A stretch of 64,000 nucleotides of DNA from Modestobacter sp. VKM Ac-2982 (GTDB lineage Bacteria > Actinomycetota > Actinomycetes > Mycobacteriales > Geodermatophilaceae). Position 1 is the first letter of the stretch, and each line of letters begins with the position of its first letter. Both the position numbers and the translations under genes were made by a program. Below are positions 31,585 through 40,497 of this stretch, one piece after another. The stretch lies in the NCBI RefSeq assembly GCF_026967935.1, contig NZ_JAPVBL010000006.1, forward strand, positions 172,051-236,050, read 5' to 3'. The notes beneath the pieces are model-generated. The model saw only the letters and a list, made by a program, of their open reading frames with translations. It made no database searches and was not told where the DNA came from.

Positions 31585-34500
31585 TCACACCGTCGGCGCC
31601 CGAAGGTCGATGACATCGGTAGCTGCGACCTCGTCATCGCTGCGCCGGTCGAGCAGCTTGAGCAAGTCCTCCTGGCGTGGCTGGCCAAAAGCGAGCCGGT
31701 AGAGCGCCAGGTCGCGCTTCAGCCGGTCGTATCGCGGACCGTCCAGGCTCAGCGCGTACGGGTACACGTACCGCTCGATCTTGGCGTCGCCGCCGTAGAC
31801 CCAGTACGGCACGAAGTCACCCTGGTCTTGAGTCGCCTGGTCAGCGGCGTCGTAGGCCGCCCTCCACGGGTCATTCAGCGAGGAGCCGAGCGCTTCCGCT
31901 CGGTGCGCGGCAGCCACGTTGCGCCGCACGGCGTGCCCGCCGAAGCGGTGCACACGACCCTCGCGCTGCTCGAAGTCCACCGGATTAGCCGGGGTGTTCC
32001 AGTGCACGATCGCCGAGCACCACCAGTGGAAGTCGATGCCCTCCTGGCCGGCTGAGGTGGTGGTGAGCACGAAAGGCCAGAACGGGCTGTTGAACGCCGC
32101 ACGCACGTCCTGCTGGCGGATCTGCACACCTTCGGCAGCATCGGCTGCTGTCCCTCGCGCCGATCCGTAGCGGAGCGCGAAGCGACTGCGGAGTCGTGGG
32201 CCGTTGCCATCGAGCGGGTAGTAGGGCGCGTAGTTGGCGACGCGCAGGCTCACCGCGCGGACCATGTCATCCGCCAAGCCGAACAGAGCCTCGCCGGTCA
32301 GGGGCGTGTCAGACAGTGAACTCCGCAGGTGGTGCACGTACTCGTCGAGAACGGCCTGCAGGTTGCCGGCCGCGCAGTAGTCGAGGACTGCGCGCCAGTA
32401 GGCGGGTCCTTCGTCACCGCGGTCGATGATGAGCGTGCTCTCAAGTCGGTTGAAGAGTGCGCGCAGGCCGGCAGCGAGATGCGCTGCCGCCCGCCAGTGC
32501 TCGCCGCTGTTCACGTTGTCGTCCTCGGTGAGGACGCGGCTCAGCGCCCGCCACGCGATGTTCCCGGGCGCGTGTGCGGCCAACCGGACGACGTCCCGGC
32601 CGAGGCTGTTTCTGCGACGCAGTCGGGCAGGGCCGCCGCGGGCGATTGCCTGCAGTGCCTGATCGACGTGTGCACTCAAACCGGCACCCGTCTCTGGCTG
32701 CTCTTGGCCCGCGTCGGGTGATTCGCCAGAGCCGCCCGCCAACAGCTGTGGCAGCCCGCCACCCACGTCGGCCGGCAGAGCGCCTGGCCAGCTCAGGAAC
32801 CGGTTCCACGCCGCGGTGTCGCCGTCCGGCTCCGCCTGCTCTCCGTCGTCCTCCGCACCTTCCAGCGCGTCTCGGACCGCGGTCTCCAGCTGCGCACGGC
32901 TCAGCAGTTCGCCAGGGCGCGAGCGCGCCACAATGAGTGGGTCACCCAATCGAGCCAACTCCGGATGCGGCCAGAACAGAGCCAGCGCGCTCATGGCTGC
33001 GGGCCGGCCGTCGGTGAGGCGGTAGTCGAGCCGACTCGCCACCGCGGCACGCGCCTGGACGGTGTTCTCCGTCAGCACGCCGTCGGCGATGCGGCGCTCA
33101 GCTTCATAGCTGAGCAGCCCAGCGATGGCCGTAGGAGTCGCCGACCACGAGGAGAAGATCAAGCGCTTGGTGATCCCGGCGGCCGCGTGCTGCGCGAAGG
33201 GCTGACCGAGAGAGAAGTACGGCATGGACGGCGGCAGCCACAAAAGCTCTGCCCATCCCTTGTCGACCGTGTCCCCAGCGAGACGACGTAGCCGGGCGTT
33301 GCCCATGTCCATCGGCTTGAACGACGAAAGAGCCGCCGCATCCAGTTGCTGGGTACGAGAGGCGAGCTCGCGGACGCCTGATGGGCCGCCGTCCGCGAGG
33401 GCCTTCTTGAGCTTGTCGCCGAGCTGGTATCCCTCGACGAAGTTGACGAAGTACGGCGCGGACTTCCAGTACTCGAGCGTCGCGTTGGCGTCGAGCGCCG
33501 AGGCGAGCTCGCGAAGCCGCACGTAGCCACGGACGTCGTCAGCGGTCAGGTCAGCAAGCTCAGTGCGCCGCTCCTGCACCATCTCCCCGGTGCTCAACCG
33601 CGGGCGCTCCGCCCGTGTCATGACGGTCGTCAACAGCTCTCGGACGCGCCGGGCCGCTTCCGCTGCGGGGATGGCACGTGACAGCGCATCGCGATAGTGC
33701 GCCAGAGCGTCGTCGACCTGGTCCAGCCAATCCGGGTCTCCGTTGAGGAAACGCAGGGTCTCCAGGAAGTCCTTGTGGTGGCTCTCCCCCGTCGTCAGCC
33801 GCTCCTGCTCCAACGTGAAGGGCTTGTACGGCGTAGCGGACAGCAGCAGGACCTTCGCCTGGCCGTGGTTGAACAGCTCCTGAGCGAGCTCGGCACTTTC
33901 CCCGCCCTGCTCCACCGAGAGCAAGTTCCTGAACCGCTGAAATTCATCGAGGATGACGAGATCGGGTTCCAGGGACTCGATGGAGGCCCGCGCCAGCCGA
34001 CCGCGGAGTTCTCCGATCAGCCCCGTCGCGCGTTGCCACAACTCGCCAGTGATGTCCTGCCGACGGCCGACATCAGCAAAGAGGTCCTCGGCGCGCCGCC
34101 CAAGGTCGTCCCTGTTGATCGCCTGACCGAAGGCTTCCGCGATGACGGGGTCGGGACCGCCGTCGAGGGTCGAGCGGAGGTACTCAACGGCGGACTCGAA
34201 CCGCTCGTACGACCGGGTGGTGGCCCGCAGAGTCTGGAGTGCGCTGCGACGGGCCCAGCCGGAGAGCTCGAGGTGCTCCTCCAGCAACAGGTAGATGAGC
34301 GCTCGCTCCTCGGCCTGTCCCGTCCGCCAGCCCTGCTCGAAGCTCGTTCCGGGCGTGAACGCCACCAGGTTGACCGGCTTGTCGATCAGATCCGAGGTGG
34401 CGCCCTTCAACGATGCCGTGTGTTTGGCGAGCATCGTCAATCGCGTGGACATGTGCGTGGCTCGACTTCCGGTGACCTCGAGCCGAGCGAGGTTCTGCCG

Positions 34501-34752
34501 GGCGATGTCCGCATTTGAGCAGATGTAGACGACGTCGATGCGGTCGACCGAGTCGTCGTCCTGGAGGTGCTCGAGCGTCTTGGCGATGACGCCACGGGCC
34601 ACGACGCTCTTGCCCAAGCCTGTCTCGTCAGCAACGAGAAACCGTCGCGTCGGTTGATCATCGGTGAAGAACCGGCGAGCGACGTGGTCCACGGTGGCGC
34701 GCTGGAAGTCCTTCAGTCCGGCGAGCACCGGGCCGGCATCAAAGCGCGTCAC
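31585..34752 (-). CDS. SF2 (SNF2/DEAD-like) helicase of the DUF6361-PLD cluster
   Basis: This 1,055-residue helicase starts with LKDFQRATVDHVARRFF and Walker A ADETGLGKSVVA (about 40-52). Motif II is DEFQ at about 268, motif III SATPYKP at about 305, and the C-terminal lobe ends with TTTSAGQEGID at about 895 and QREGRVHRFGG at about 928. The large insert between lobes (about 400-850) is helical and acidic and has no recognised domain. It should translocate on or remodel nucleic acid using ATP. The GTG start overlaps the stop of the PLD gene (GTGA). Sequence and order differ from DISARM drmA and drmD, so it is a separate helicase. Confidence 0.85.
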   Translation of the reverse strand: MTRFDAGPVLAGLKDFQRATVDHVARRFFTDDQPTRRFLVADETGLGKSVVARGVIAKTLEHLQDDDSVDRIDVVYICSNADIARQNLARLEVTGSRATHMSTRLTMLAKHTASLKGATSDLIDKPVNLVAFTPGTSFEQGWRTGQAEERALIYLLLEEHLELSGWARRSALQTLRATTRSYERFESAVEYLRSTLDGGPDPVIAEAFGQAINRDDLGRRAEDLFADVGRRQDITGELWQRATGLIGELRGRLARASIESLEPDLVILDEFQRFRNLLSVEQGGESAELAQELFNHGQAKVLLLSATPYKPFTLEQERLTTGESHHKDFLETLRFLNGDPDWLDQVDDALAHYRDALSRAIPAAEAARRVRELLTTVMTRAERPRLSTGEMVQERRTELADLTADDVRGYVRLRELASALDANATLEYWKSAPYFVNFVEGYQLGDKLKKALADGGPSGVRELASRTQQLDAAALSSFKPMDMGNARLRRLAGDTVDKGWAELLWLPPSMPYFSLGQPFAQHAAAGITKRLIFSSWSATPTAIAGLLSYEAERRIADGVLTENTVQARAAVASRLDYRLTDGRPAAMSALALFWPHPELARLGDPLIVARSRPGELLSRAQLETAVRDALEGAEDDGEQAEPDGDTAAWNRFLSWPGALPADVGGGLPQLLAGGSGESPDAGQEQPETGAGLSAHVDQALQAIARGGPARLRRRNSLGRDVVRLAAHAPGNIAWRALSRVLTEDDNVNSGEHWRAAAHLAAGLRALFNRLESTLIIDRGDEGPAYWRAVLDYCAAGNLQAVLDEYVHHLRSSLSDTPLTGEALFGLADDMVRAVSLRVANYAPYYPLDGNGPRLRSRFALRYGSARGTAADAAEGVQIRQQDVRAAFNSPFWPFVLTTTSAGQEGIDFHWWCSAIVHWNTPANPVDFEQREGRVHRFGGHAVRRNVAAAHRAEALGSSLNDPWRAAYDAADQATQDQGDFVPYWVYGGDAKIERYVYPYALSLDGPRYDRLKRDLALYRLAFGQPRQEDLLKLLDRRSDDEVAATDVIDLRAPTV

Positions 34753-36521
34753 GCGACGGCCTCCTGATCGCGTCGGACGGCGTCCACGACCGCCCAGATC
34801 TCCTTGAACCCGTCCGGGAGCACGCTCCCCCGGTCTGCATACGCACCAAGACGGTCGACGAGGCGGGCGAGGTCATCCAGCCGGCCTGGGTGCTCGACCA
34901 AAGCCCGCATCAGCAACTCAAGCAACCCGGGGGCCTCGAATGCAGTTGCGGCGGATGCTCCGGCACTTCCGACGGGTTTCATCCCCACCGCCCAGGCGGG
35001 CTGACCCATCCCGAGCAGGAGCGCGAGGAAGCGAAGGAACTTCTCTGGGGTGTCCACCTGCCGTGCGATGATCTCGTCGAGCCGGTTCATCGGGGCCCCC
35101 ACGAGGTCAGCGAGGACGACGGCACTCGCCGAGACACCGTCCTGGGTCGTTGCCGTGATGATCACGAAGGCCGAGATCTGGTCGACCTCCATGGGCCCGA
35201 ACGTGACGTCGATCAGCTGCTCGGGCGGTACCTCGGCGGCGAACTCGGGCACCGTGACCGGGCGGACAGTGACGCGTGCACCGACCGGCAACGTCGGGAT
35301 GGCTGGGCCCTGCAGCTGGATCAGGTGGCCGTGGTCCGTCGACTGGACCGACGCGGTGAAGTCCCCACTGGCCAGGTCGATCAACAGGTCACCGAGCTGA
35401 CCCGCCACGTCGTCCTCATCGGGGGCCGCCTGCGGCGAGTACTCGGTGAGGATGCTGCGCAGCGAGCTCTCGGCCTCGAAGAGGTCGGTCACGCCCAGCT
35501 TCGCCGCCGAGCCGACCAGCGAGACGAGGATCTCGACGTTCCCGGCGAAGGCCGCTTCTGTGGCGTTGGCCGAGCCCACCCGGATCCACGCCTTCCTGCC
35601 ATGGCGGAGGATGAAGCACTTGGCGTGCAGCCCGGTCAGCCCGGTGGCCGTCGGGTCTGTCCCGTCTCCATTGTCTTCCATCTCACTCGTGAGCGGGTCG
35701 AGGACGAACGTCTCGTGCTCCCCGAGAGCATTCCGGTCCAGCCCGTCGAGGGTCTCCTGCCGACTGACCACGGTCGCTGGCGTGCCGCCGGTGACGGTGG
35801 CCAGGCCGCCGTCTGTGCAAAAAGGTGAGATGACGAGGTGCTGGTGGCCGACGAAGAAGTCGGCGGCCAGGGAGTGGCCCAGCCCCAGGACGTCGAAAGA
35901 GAGATCGTCGACGTGCTCGGGCAGTTCCCACTCTGTCCGCTGGAGGTCGCTCGCCAGAGCATCGAGTCGGGCGGTGCGCTCAGGCGGCATGGTCGACAAG
36001 CACATGCGGGGCAGCGCAGTCAGCAGGTCGGCGACCGGGCTATTGCCCTCGACGGGACCTGGACCCAGCTGACCGTCGAGCTGGAGGCAGAGATCCCAGC
36101 TGCGGTCGGCGGTGAGGTTGCGGCTGGGGACGAGCAGCCGCATACGGACGTCGGCGACGTCGTCGTCGGCCACGTAACGGAGAGCCCACAACTTCGGGTG
36201 GAAGAGATGTCCCGCCTTGGGCCTCCGCACCGCGTGCAGCACCGGCTCCAGGAAGGAGAAGATGGGCGACCGCGAAGGCGGCAGGGCGATCATGCCGGCC
36301 TGGTGGAAGATGTCGAGCCGGTCAGCCGCTGCCCGGACCGCCTCCATCAGCGCGATCGGATCACCGGAGTCGGCCAGCCGACGGGAAAGGAAAGACAGCG
36401 GGACCGACAGCGCTGTGTCGAGGTGCAGCGTGAAGGTCGTGGCCACGCCGTAGTCGAGGCGGTACCCCTCCGGTGGGCGAAGGGCGTCGAGCAGCAGTGC
36501 GCGGCCGTCAGGCTCGAGCAT
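34749..36521 (-). CDS. PLD-family protein of the DUF6361 cluster
   Basis: The 590-residue protein has two PLD half-sites: HPKLW with SRNLT at about 105-125, and HAKCFIL with RVGSANATEAAF at about 298-320. This is the His-Lys...Asn layout of a full pseudo-dimeric PLD nuclease or phosphotransferase. A C-terminal third of about 200 residues has no recognised motif. The ATG at 36521 is preferred to the upstream Met because GGAG lies 8 nt before it; it overlaps the DUF6361 gene by 14 bp. With the helicase, it could cut or bind the DNA that the helicase engages. A phospholipase activity is possible but less likely in this context. Confidence 0.8.
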   Translation of the reverse strand: MLEPDGRALLLDALRPPEGYRLDYGVATTFTLHLDTALSVPLSFLSRRLADSGDPIALMEAVRAAADRLDIFHQAGMIALPPSRSPIFSFLEPVLHAVRRPKAGHLFHPKLWALRYVADDDVADVRMRLLVPSRNLTADRSWDLCLQLDGQLGPGPVEGNSPVADLLTALPRMCLSTMPPERTARLDALASDLQRTEWELPEHVDDLSFDVLGLGHSLAADFFVGHQHLVISPFCTDGGLATVTGGTPATVVSRQETLDGLDRNALGEHETFVLDPLTSEMEDNGDGTDPTATGLTGLHAKCFILRHGRKAWIRVGSANATEAAFAGNVEILVSLVGSAAKLGVTDLFEAESSLRSILTEYSPQAAPDEDDVAGQLGDLLIDLASGDFTASVQSTDHGHLIQLQGPAIPTLPVGARVTVRPVTVPEFAAEVPPEQLIDVTFGPMEVDQISAFVIITATTQDGVSASAVVLADLVGAPMNRLDEIIARQVDTPEKFLRFLALLLGMGQPAWAVGMKPVGSAGASAATAFEAPGLLELLMRALVEHPGRLDDLARLVDRLGAYADRGSVLPDGFKEIWAVVDAVRRDQEAVA

Positions 36522-37713
36522 CGGATGACTCCAGTCCCTGGTGGATGTCCGCAACCAGCGCGGCCACGTTGCTCCACCGGTAGGTCAGCCGCCGGCTGCC
36601 GGAGGCGCCGGCCCAACTGCGCAGGAGCTTCTCGTTGGCCAACCGCGACTGCGCGCCCTTGATCGAGCGCTCGCGCTGCTTGATGAGCTGCCGGCACGCG
36701 TCGTCGTCTGCGATCCCGTCGACGTCACCGCGGACGAACCCTTCGAGCCAGTCGCTGATGAACCGGCGGGCGCGGATGTTCCCCTCGACGCGCGGATTCT
36801 GACTCATGACCCGTTGCCACATCGCGGCGGTGTCCCACGAACTCCGCTTTGGATGCGCCAGCGCCTGTTCTGCCCACTCGTCCAGGGCGCTGCGGTAGGT
36901 CTCGACCGGACTGGGGACGTTGCTCAAATCCTTGCTCTCGTACCACTCGCTGATGAGCAGGTTGTAGAGCAGGGCCGCTCCGTGCATTGCGAGAGAGAAG
37001 AGCTCTGCGTCCATGACGACGGAGGCCATCTCGGTGGGCGCCGTTTCGACGGCGGGGTGACTCCACGGCCAGTCCACGCCGTCTACCGGCCACTCGGACA
37101 GCAGGACGTGCGTCAGATAGGAGTCCGGGGTGGCAACGGTGATCTGCTCGCTCAACCAGCTCGCCTCCTCCAGCGACAGCCGTACCCCACCGTCTATGGC
37201 ATCGGGGAACCCGGGCGGCGCTACTGGCAGGGAGGAAACCCATCGGCCTGGGGCATCGCGAGTGACCTGTTCCCCGACCGCCTCCTCAGCGAGCACCCCG
37301 CTCTCGACTGCTGGGCGGGCGATGCCGTAGCGCTCCAGCGCCTGCTTGTAGAGGACCGAGGGCAGGTTCTTCACCGCGGTTCCGGCGTACGCACCGATGA
37401 TCCCGGGTTCGCCCGGTGCCGCCGCCTTCAGCGCCACGAGCGCCCTGCGCTCGACCATGTCCAACGTCTGCCGCCCCCGCCGGTAGTGCGCCGTGCTGTC
37501 TGCGTACTGACCGCACCACGGGACGACGAGGAAGTACCGCGCACGAGTCAGCAGCACCGATGTACCCGGGAAGAGCAGGTCCGAGAAGGCATCGCGGACC
37601 TGACCGATGCCCAGTTCGTCGCGGCTCTCCTTCTCCTCGAACAGGCGCAGCATCTCGCGTGTCCGGCGTTGCTCCTCAGCCGAGAAGTCGAGCCAATTCA
37701 GAGTCGAGGTCAT
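36508..37713 (-). CDS. DUF6361 family protein
   Basis: The 401-residue soluble protein begins MTSTLNWLDFSAEEQRR and contains ELGIGQVRDAFSDLLFPGTS and LTRARYFLVVPW. These are the features by which I recognise DUF6361, a family of unknown function seen beside PLD and helicase genes. No catalytic motif stands out. It overlaps the hydrolase stop by 4 bp (ATGA) at its start and the PLD gene by 14 bp at its end, so its production is tied to both. It may be a core scaffold or sensor of the cluster. Confidence 0.7.
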   Translation of the reverse strand: MTSTLNWLDFSAEEQRRTREMLRLFEEKESRDELGIGQVRDAFSDLLFPGTSVLLTRARYFLVVPWCGQYADSTAHYRRGRQTLDMVERRALVALKAAAPGEPGIIGAYAGTAVKNLPSVLYKQALERYGIARPAVESGVLAEEAVGEQVTRDAPGRWVSSLPVAPPGFPDAIDGGVRLSLEEASWLSEQITVATPDSYLTHVLLSEWPVDGVDWPWSHPAVETAPTEMASVVMDAELFSLAMHGAALLYNLLISEWYESKDLSNVPSPVETYRSALDEWAEQALAHPKRSSWDTAAMWQRVMSQNPRVEGNIRARRFISDWLEGFVRGDVDGIADDDACRQLIKQRERSIKGAQSRLANEKLLRSWAGASGSRRLTYRWSNVAALVADIHQGLESSDARA

Positions 37714-39515
37714 CCGGGCACTCCAGCTTCGGCGGGCTCTTGCTCCGCCGCTAGCAGCTCGCTCGGCTGGAGTCCGTGGTCGAACATGAATGTCAGCAGC
37801 CGACGGAGGATCACACGCTTCCGCTCAAGATCGGCAATCCGCGGGGACTTGGGGTCCGACAGGGGCGTCAACCGGTTGAGCTCTGCCGCCACATCTGTCT
37901 CAGCGCCGGCGAGGTAGTACCAGGCACCTGCATCCGGCGTCACATCGAGGAGCTGGCGAGCTCTCGCCGAGCTCACCCGGATGACCACGTCAGCCGCGAG
38001 TTCATCAACGGATGCGGTGGCCGCACTCACGGTGACCGCTCCCGCAGTCACTGCCGCGCCGGCTGAGGTCAACCCGCTCAGCATCGCAAGTCCACCGATC
38101 ATGCCGCCCGGACCGAAGGCAGCCAGAGCACCCGTGACTGCCGCTGCCCCGTAGGCGGTCGCCGGCGCAGCCAGCGCGACACCGAGGGGCCCGGCGGCGA
38201 GGAGGGCCACGCCACCAACACCGATGAGGATGCGTGACCACGGGATGCCAGTGCTGCCTCCGAGGCAGCCCTTTACCTCAGCGATGGCCTGACGGATGCG
38301 GTCCCCGCTCTCCGGCTGGATGTGGAGCTCCGTCGCCATGTCGCGCAGAGCGTCCATCGGTGCGTCGCCGGTCGACACGTCATAGGGCTGGACGAGGTTG
38401 GACAACGCGCAGAGGACGAGAACCTCGACGACTTCGTCGATGCTCCAGGCCCGGATCAGCGTGGGTGGTTCCCCGTTCGAGAGAGCCCGGACGGCGCCCG
38501 ACAGTGGTCGACCTTCATTCGCGAGCAGGAGCCTGAGGCTCTCCGCCATCTCCAACTGCACGGTCCGCAGCGCCAGCTCGTAGCGGGCAGCAACCGCCTT
38601 GTCCTTGATCCTCCGCCGGACGTGGTGTGCGAACGCCAGGGCGAACAGGGCGGTCTGCTCAGGCACAGAACCGATGACCTCAAGGGCCACAGATCGGACG
38701 GCCAGATCAGTTCCCAGCGACCCTTGGAGCGCCTCACCGATCAAGATCGCGACCGACGGGTGTTCGAAGTAGGCCTTGGCGGCATGCCGTGGGCCGACTG
38801 CGATCGGGTGGTCAGCTGCGGCAGGGAAGGTGGAGCCGAGCCCGCGACCCGCGGTGACGATGTCGGCACGGCCGTACAGGTTGGACCAGTCCCCGACGAT
38901 CCCGTACGGGAACTTCTTGAGCAGGCGCTCACAGTTCTCGTGGATGAACGACGACCCAGCCGGGCTCCCGATCGTGATGAACCGCTTGACGGTTACACCG
39001 CCAGGCAGGTGATCGAGGAGGTCGACGGCTACCACGGACCCCAGACTGTGTCCGACGAGCACGATCTCCCCCGACGCTGGGAGGTGCTCGAGCACGCGCC
39101 GGAGGATCGCGCCGCGCAGGCCCTCGTTTTCAATGTAGCGGCGGACCTGGTGCAGCTGCAGGATGCCGGCAGCGATGACTGCCTCCTGTCCGGGGCCGAG
39201 CACCACAGCAGGTAGGCCGTCAAAGCCGAAACGCCCGATGTCGGGATCAGTGCCGATCAGGCGTGCGGCATGTGCCTGTTGGAACTCGTACTTGCGCCGC
39301 CGCTCGTCCTCGTTGGAGGACTTGTAGGTGCGCGCGGGAACTGAGGCGTGGACACCGTCCGTGCTGAGCAGGTCGCTGTAACGCGGCGCGATGGTCTCCG
39401 CCCGGGCAAGACCTCGGTAGCCGGCACTCTCCAGCCCGAGGTTCAGATCGGTCAGCCACTGACCGCGCGGGTCACCATCACCGACGCCGTGCAAGAAGAC
39501 GAGCTTTGCAGACAA
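37710..39515 (-). CDS. alpha/beta hydrolase with glycine-rich membrane segment
   Basis: The 601-residue protein starts with FLHGVGDG (oxyanion-hole loop of lipases and esterases) and has the nucleophile elbow VGHSLGSV at about 153-158. The first 300 residues look like a serine hydrolase. Residues about 426-500 form a long Gly/Ala-rich hydrophobic stretch that could make two to three membrane helices or an insertion hairpin. The start is TTG at 39515 with AGGAG about 8 nt upstream; an out-of-frame ATG at 39520 is rejected. It is the first gene of the cluster. A lipase that can enter the membrane would be a typical abortive-infection effector, but no activity is shown by sequence alone. Confidence 0.75.
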   Translation of the reverse strand: MSAKLVFLHGVGDGDPRGQWLTDLNLGLESAGYRGLARAETIAPRYSDLLSTDGVHASVPARTYKSSNEDERRRKYEFQQAHAARLIGTDPDIGRFGFDGLPAVVLGPGQEAVIAAGILQLHQVRRYIENEGLRGAILRRVLEHLPASGEIVLVGHSLGSVVAVDLLDHLPGGVTVKRFITIGSPAGSSFIHENCERLLKKFPYGIVGDWSNLYGRADIVTAGRGLGSTFPAAADHPIAVGPRHAAKAYFEHPSVAILIGEALQGSLGTDLAVRSVALEVIGSVPEQTALFALAFAHHVRRRIKDKAVAARYELALRTVQLEMAESLRLLLANEGRPLSGAVRALSNGEPPTLIRAWSIDEVVEVLVLCALSNLVQPYDVSTGDAPMDALRDMATELHIQPESGDRIRQAIAEVKGCLGGSTGIPWSRILIGVGGVALLAAGPLGVALAAPATAYGAAAVTGALAAFGPGGMIGGLAMLSGLTSAGAAVTAGAVTVSAATASVDELAADVVIRVSSARARQLLDVTPDAGAWYYLAGAETDVAAELNRLTPLSDPKSPRIADLERKRVILRRLLTFMFDHGLQPSELLAAEQEPAEAGVPG

Positions 39516-39711
39516 GACATGAACTCCTGACAGTGACCGACCACGTCTGAGAACCGTGGAGCGCTGACCCTGTCATCAGGTAGGGACCATTCGGGAACGA
39601 CGACACCCGATACCCCAACGGGTGAGGCGGCTGCGACCACTGTGACCCGAGGCACTCGGCGGGTCAGTTCCCGCTGTTAGGGTCCATCTCGGTCTGATTC
39701 ACGGGGGCGAC

Positions 39712-39935
39712 ATGACTGCATCCGGGCGCGCCGCGCTCGACGAGCTACGGGACGTCGTCCGAACGGAGCCAGAAACGGCGTGGACGTTGCCGTCGCGGCT
39801 GTGGAGCTCGCGCAAGAGCGGAACAGCGATCGGTTCATCCGCTTGACGGCAGTCAACAGGGGTCACCGGCCGCCCCGAGCACCGCCGGCAGGACGTCGGT
39901 ATCCCCGGACCGCACTGGAGAAGCTCGCCGGCTGA
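39712..39935 (+). pseudogene. small frameshifted gene of unknown family
   Basis: An ATG at 39712, with GGGGGCGAC before it and a TAGGGT -10-like box at 39678-39683, opens a frame that stops at 39846. A second frame shifted by one base runs from about 39780 to the stop at 39935 and gives a similar helical sequence (VDVAVAAVELAQERNSDRF). Removing one base near 39778 would join them into a protein of about 75 residues. No homolog is recognised. It may be a decayed regulator gene or chance. Confidence 0.35.
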
Positions 39936-40112
39936 CTGCACACCCAACGTCGCCGAGCGTCCGTTGAGAGTCTCACCGACGAGTAGCCCGAGGACGTCAT
40001 CGTCATCAGCGCCGCAGACATCGGCAAGCTGATGCACGAGAGCTTCGATGCGTTGATCCGCGAGTGCACCGGGCGGCTGCCAACCGCCCGGCGAGCCATT
40101 GGCCCAGGGGGG

Positions 40113-40322
40113 ACAGCGGCGGCCGAGGGCTACCGGCCGATCACCGCCGACTCCCCCGCCGGGCGGCTCCGCGCCGAGCTCGGCCGCCCGCCGGTCGCCC
40201 CGGTGGTGGTCGTGTCCCGGCGGGCGTCGCTGACGCCCGACGACCAGCTGGTCACCTGCGCCGCGGCCGACCCCGACCGGCGCGCCGCACTCACCGCCGC
40301 CGGTGCCGAGGTCCTGGCTCCA
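40113..40322 (+). pseudogene. fragment of a RibD-type pyrimidine reductase
   Basis: About 70 codons (AEGYRPITADSPAGRLRAEL ... PPVAPVVVVSRRASLTPDDQ ... TCAAADPDRRAALTAAGAEVL) match the middle of the RibD C-terminal reductase fold in riboflavin-pathway and related proteins. Both the N-terminal cofactor region and the C-terminal half are missing, so it cannot be functional. It lies about 175 bp from the 3' end of drmC and may mark where the DISARM block joined the chromosome. Confidence 0.6.
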
Positions 40323-40497
40323 TCCAGTCCATCTCGCCACCCTATATTCGCCACTGGGGCAGCTCCCCGACGCGACCCTCGAACGAAGCGATACAAGCCG
40401 TCGTGGCAGCCTAGTCGGGGCGACCCAACGCCTGGCAGAACGCGCGTCTGCCATGAACGGGCACAATAACAGTTCATCGACTCACGGCCGCGAGCCT

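Larger units (their letters stand above)
39516..40497. other. 982-bp gap with decayed genes between two defence operons
   Basis: No intact gene is supported here. The stretch holds a small frameshifted reading frame (39712-39935) and a piece of a pyrimidine reductase gene (40113-40322), both on the plus strand, opposite to the operons on each side. The part next to drmC (40323-40497) is less G+C-rich and has no recognised content. The hydrolase promoter must lie at 39520-39710 but I see no clear boxes. Confidence 0.6.

Noticed and set aside
39699-40466. Long minus-strand reading frame opposite the gap between hydrolase and drmC
   Set aside because: Its amino-acid sequence is low-complexity and has no motif, while the plus strand here carries a recognisable reductase fragment.
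40032-40469. 145-codon plus-strand frame as an intact gene
   Set aside because: Only the middle 70 codons resemble a known protein; both ends are unrelated and the catalytic parts are missing, so it is treated as a gene fragment.
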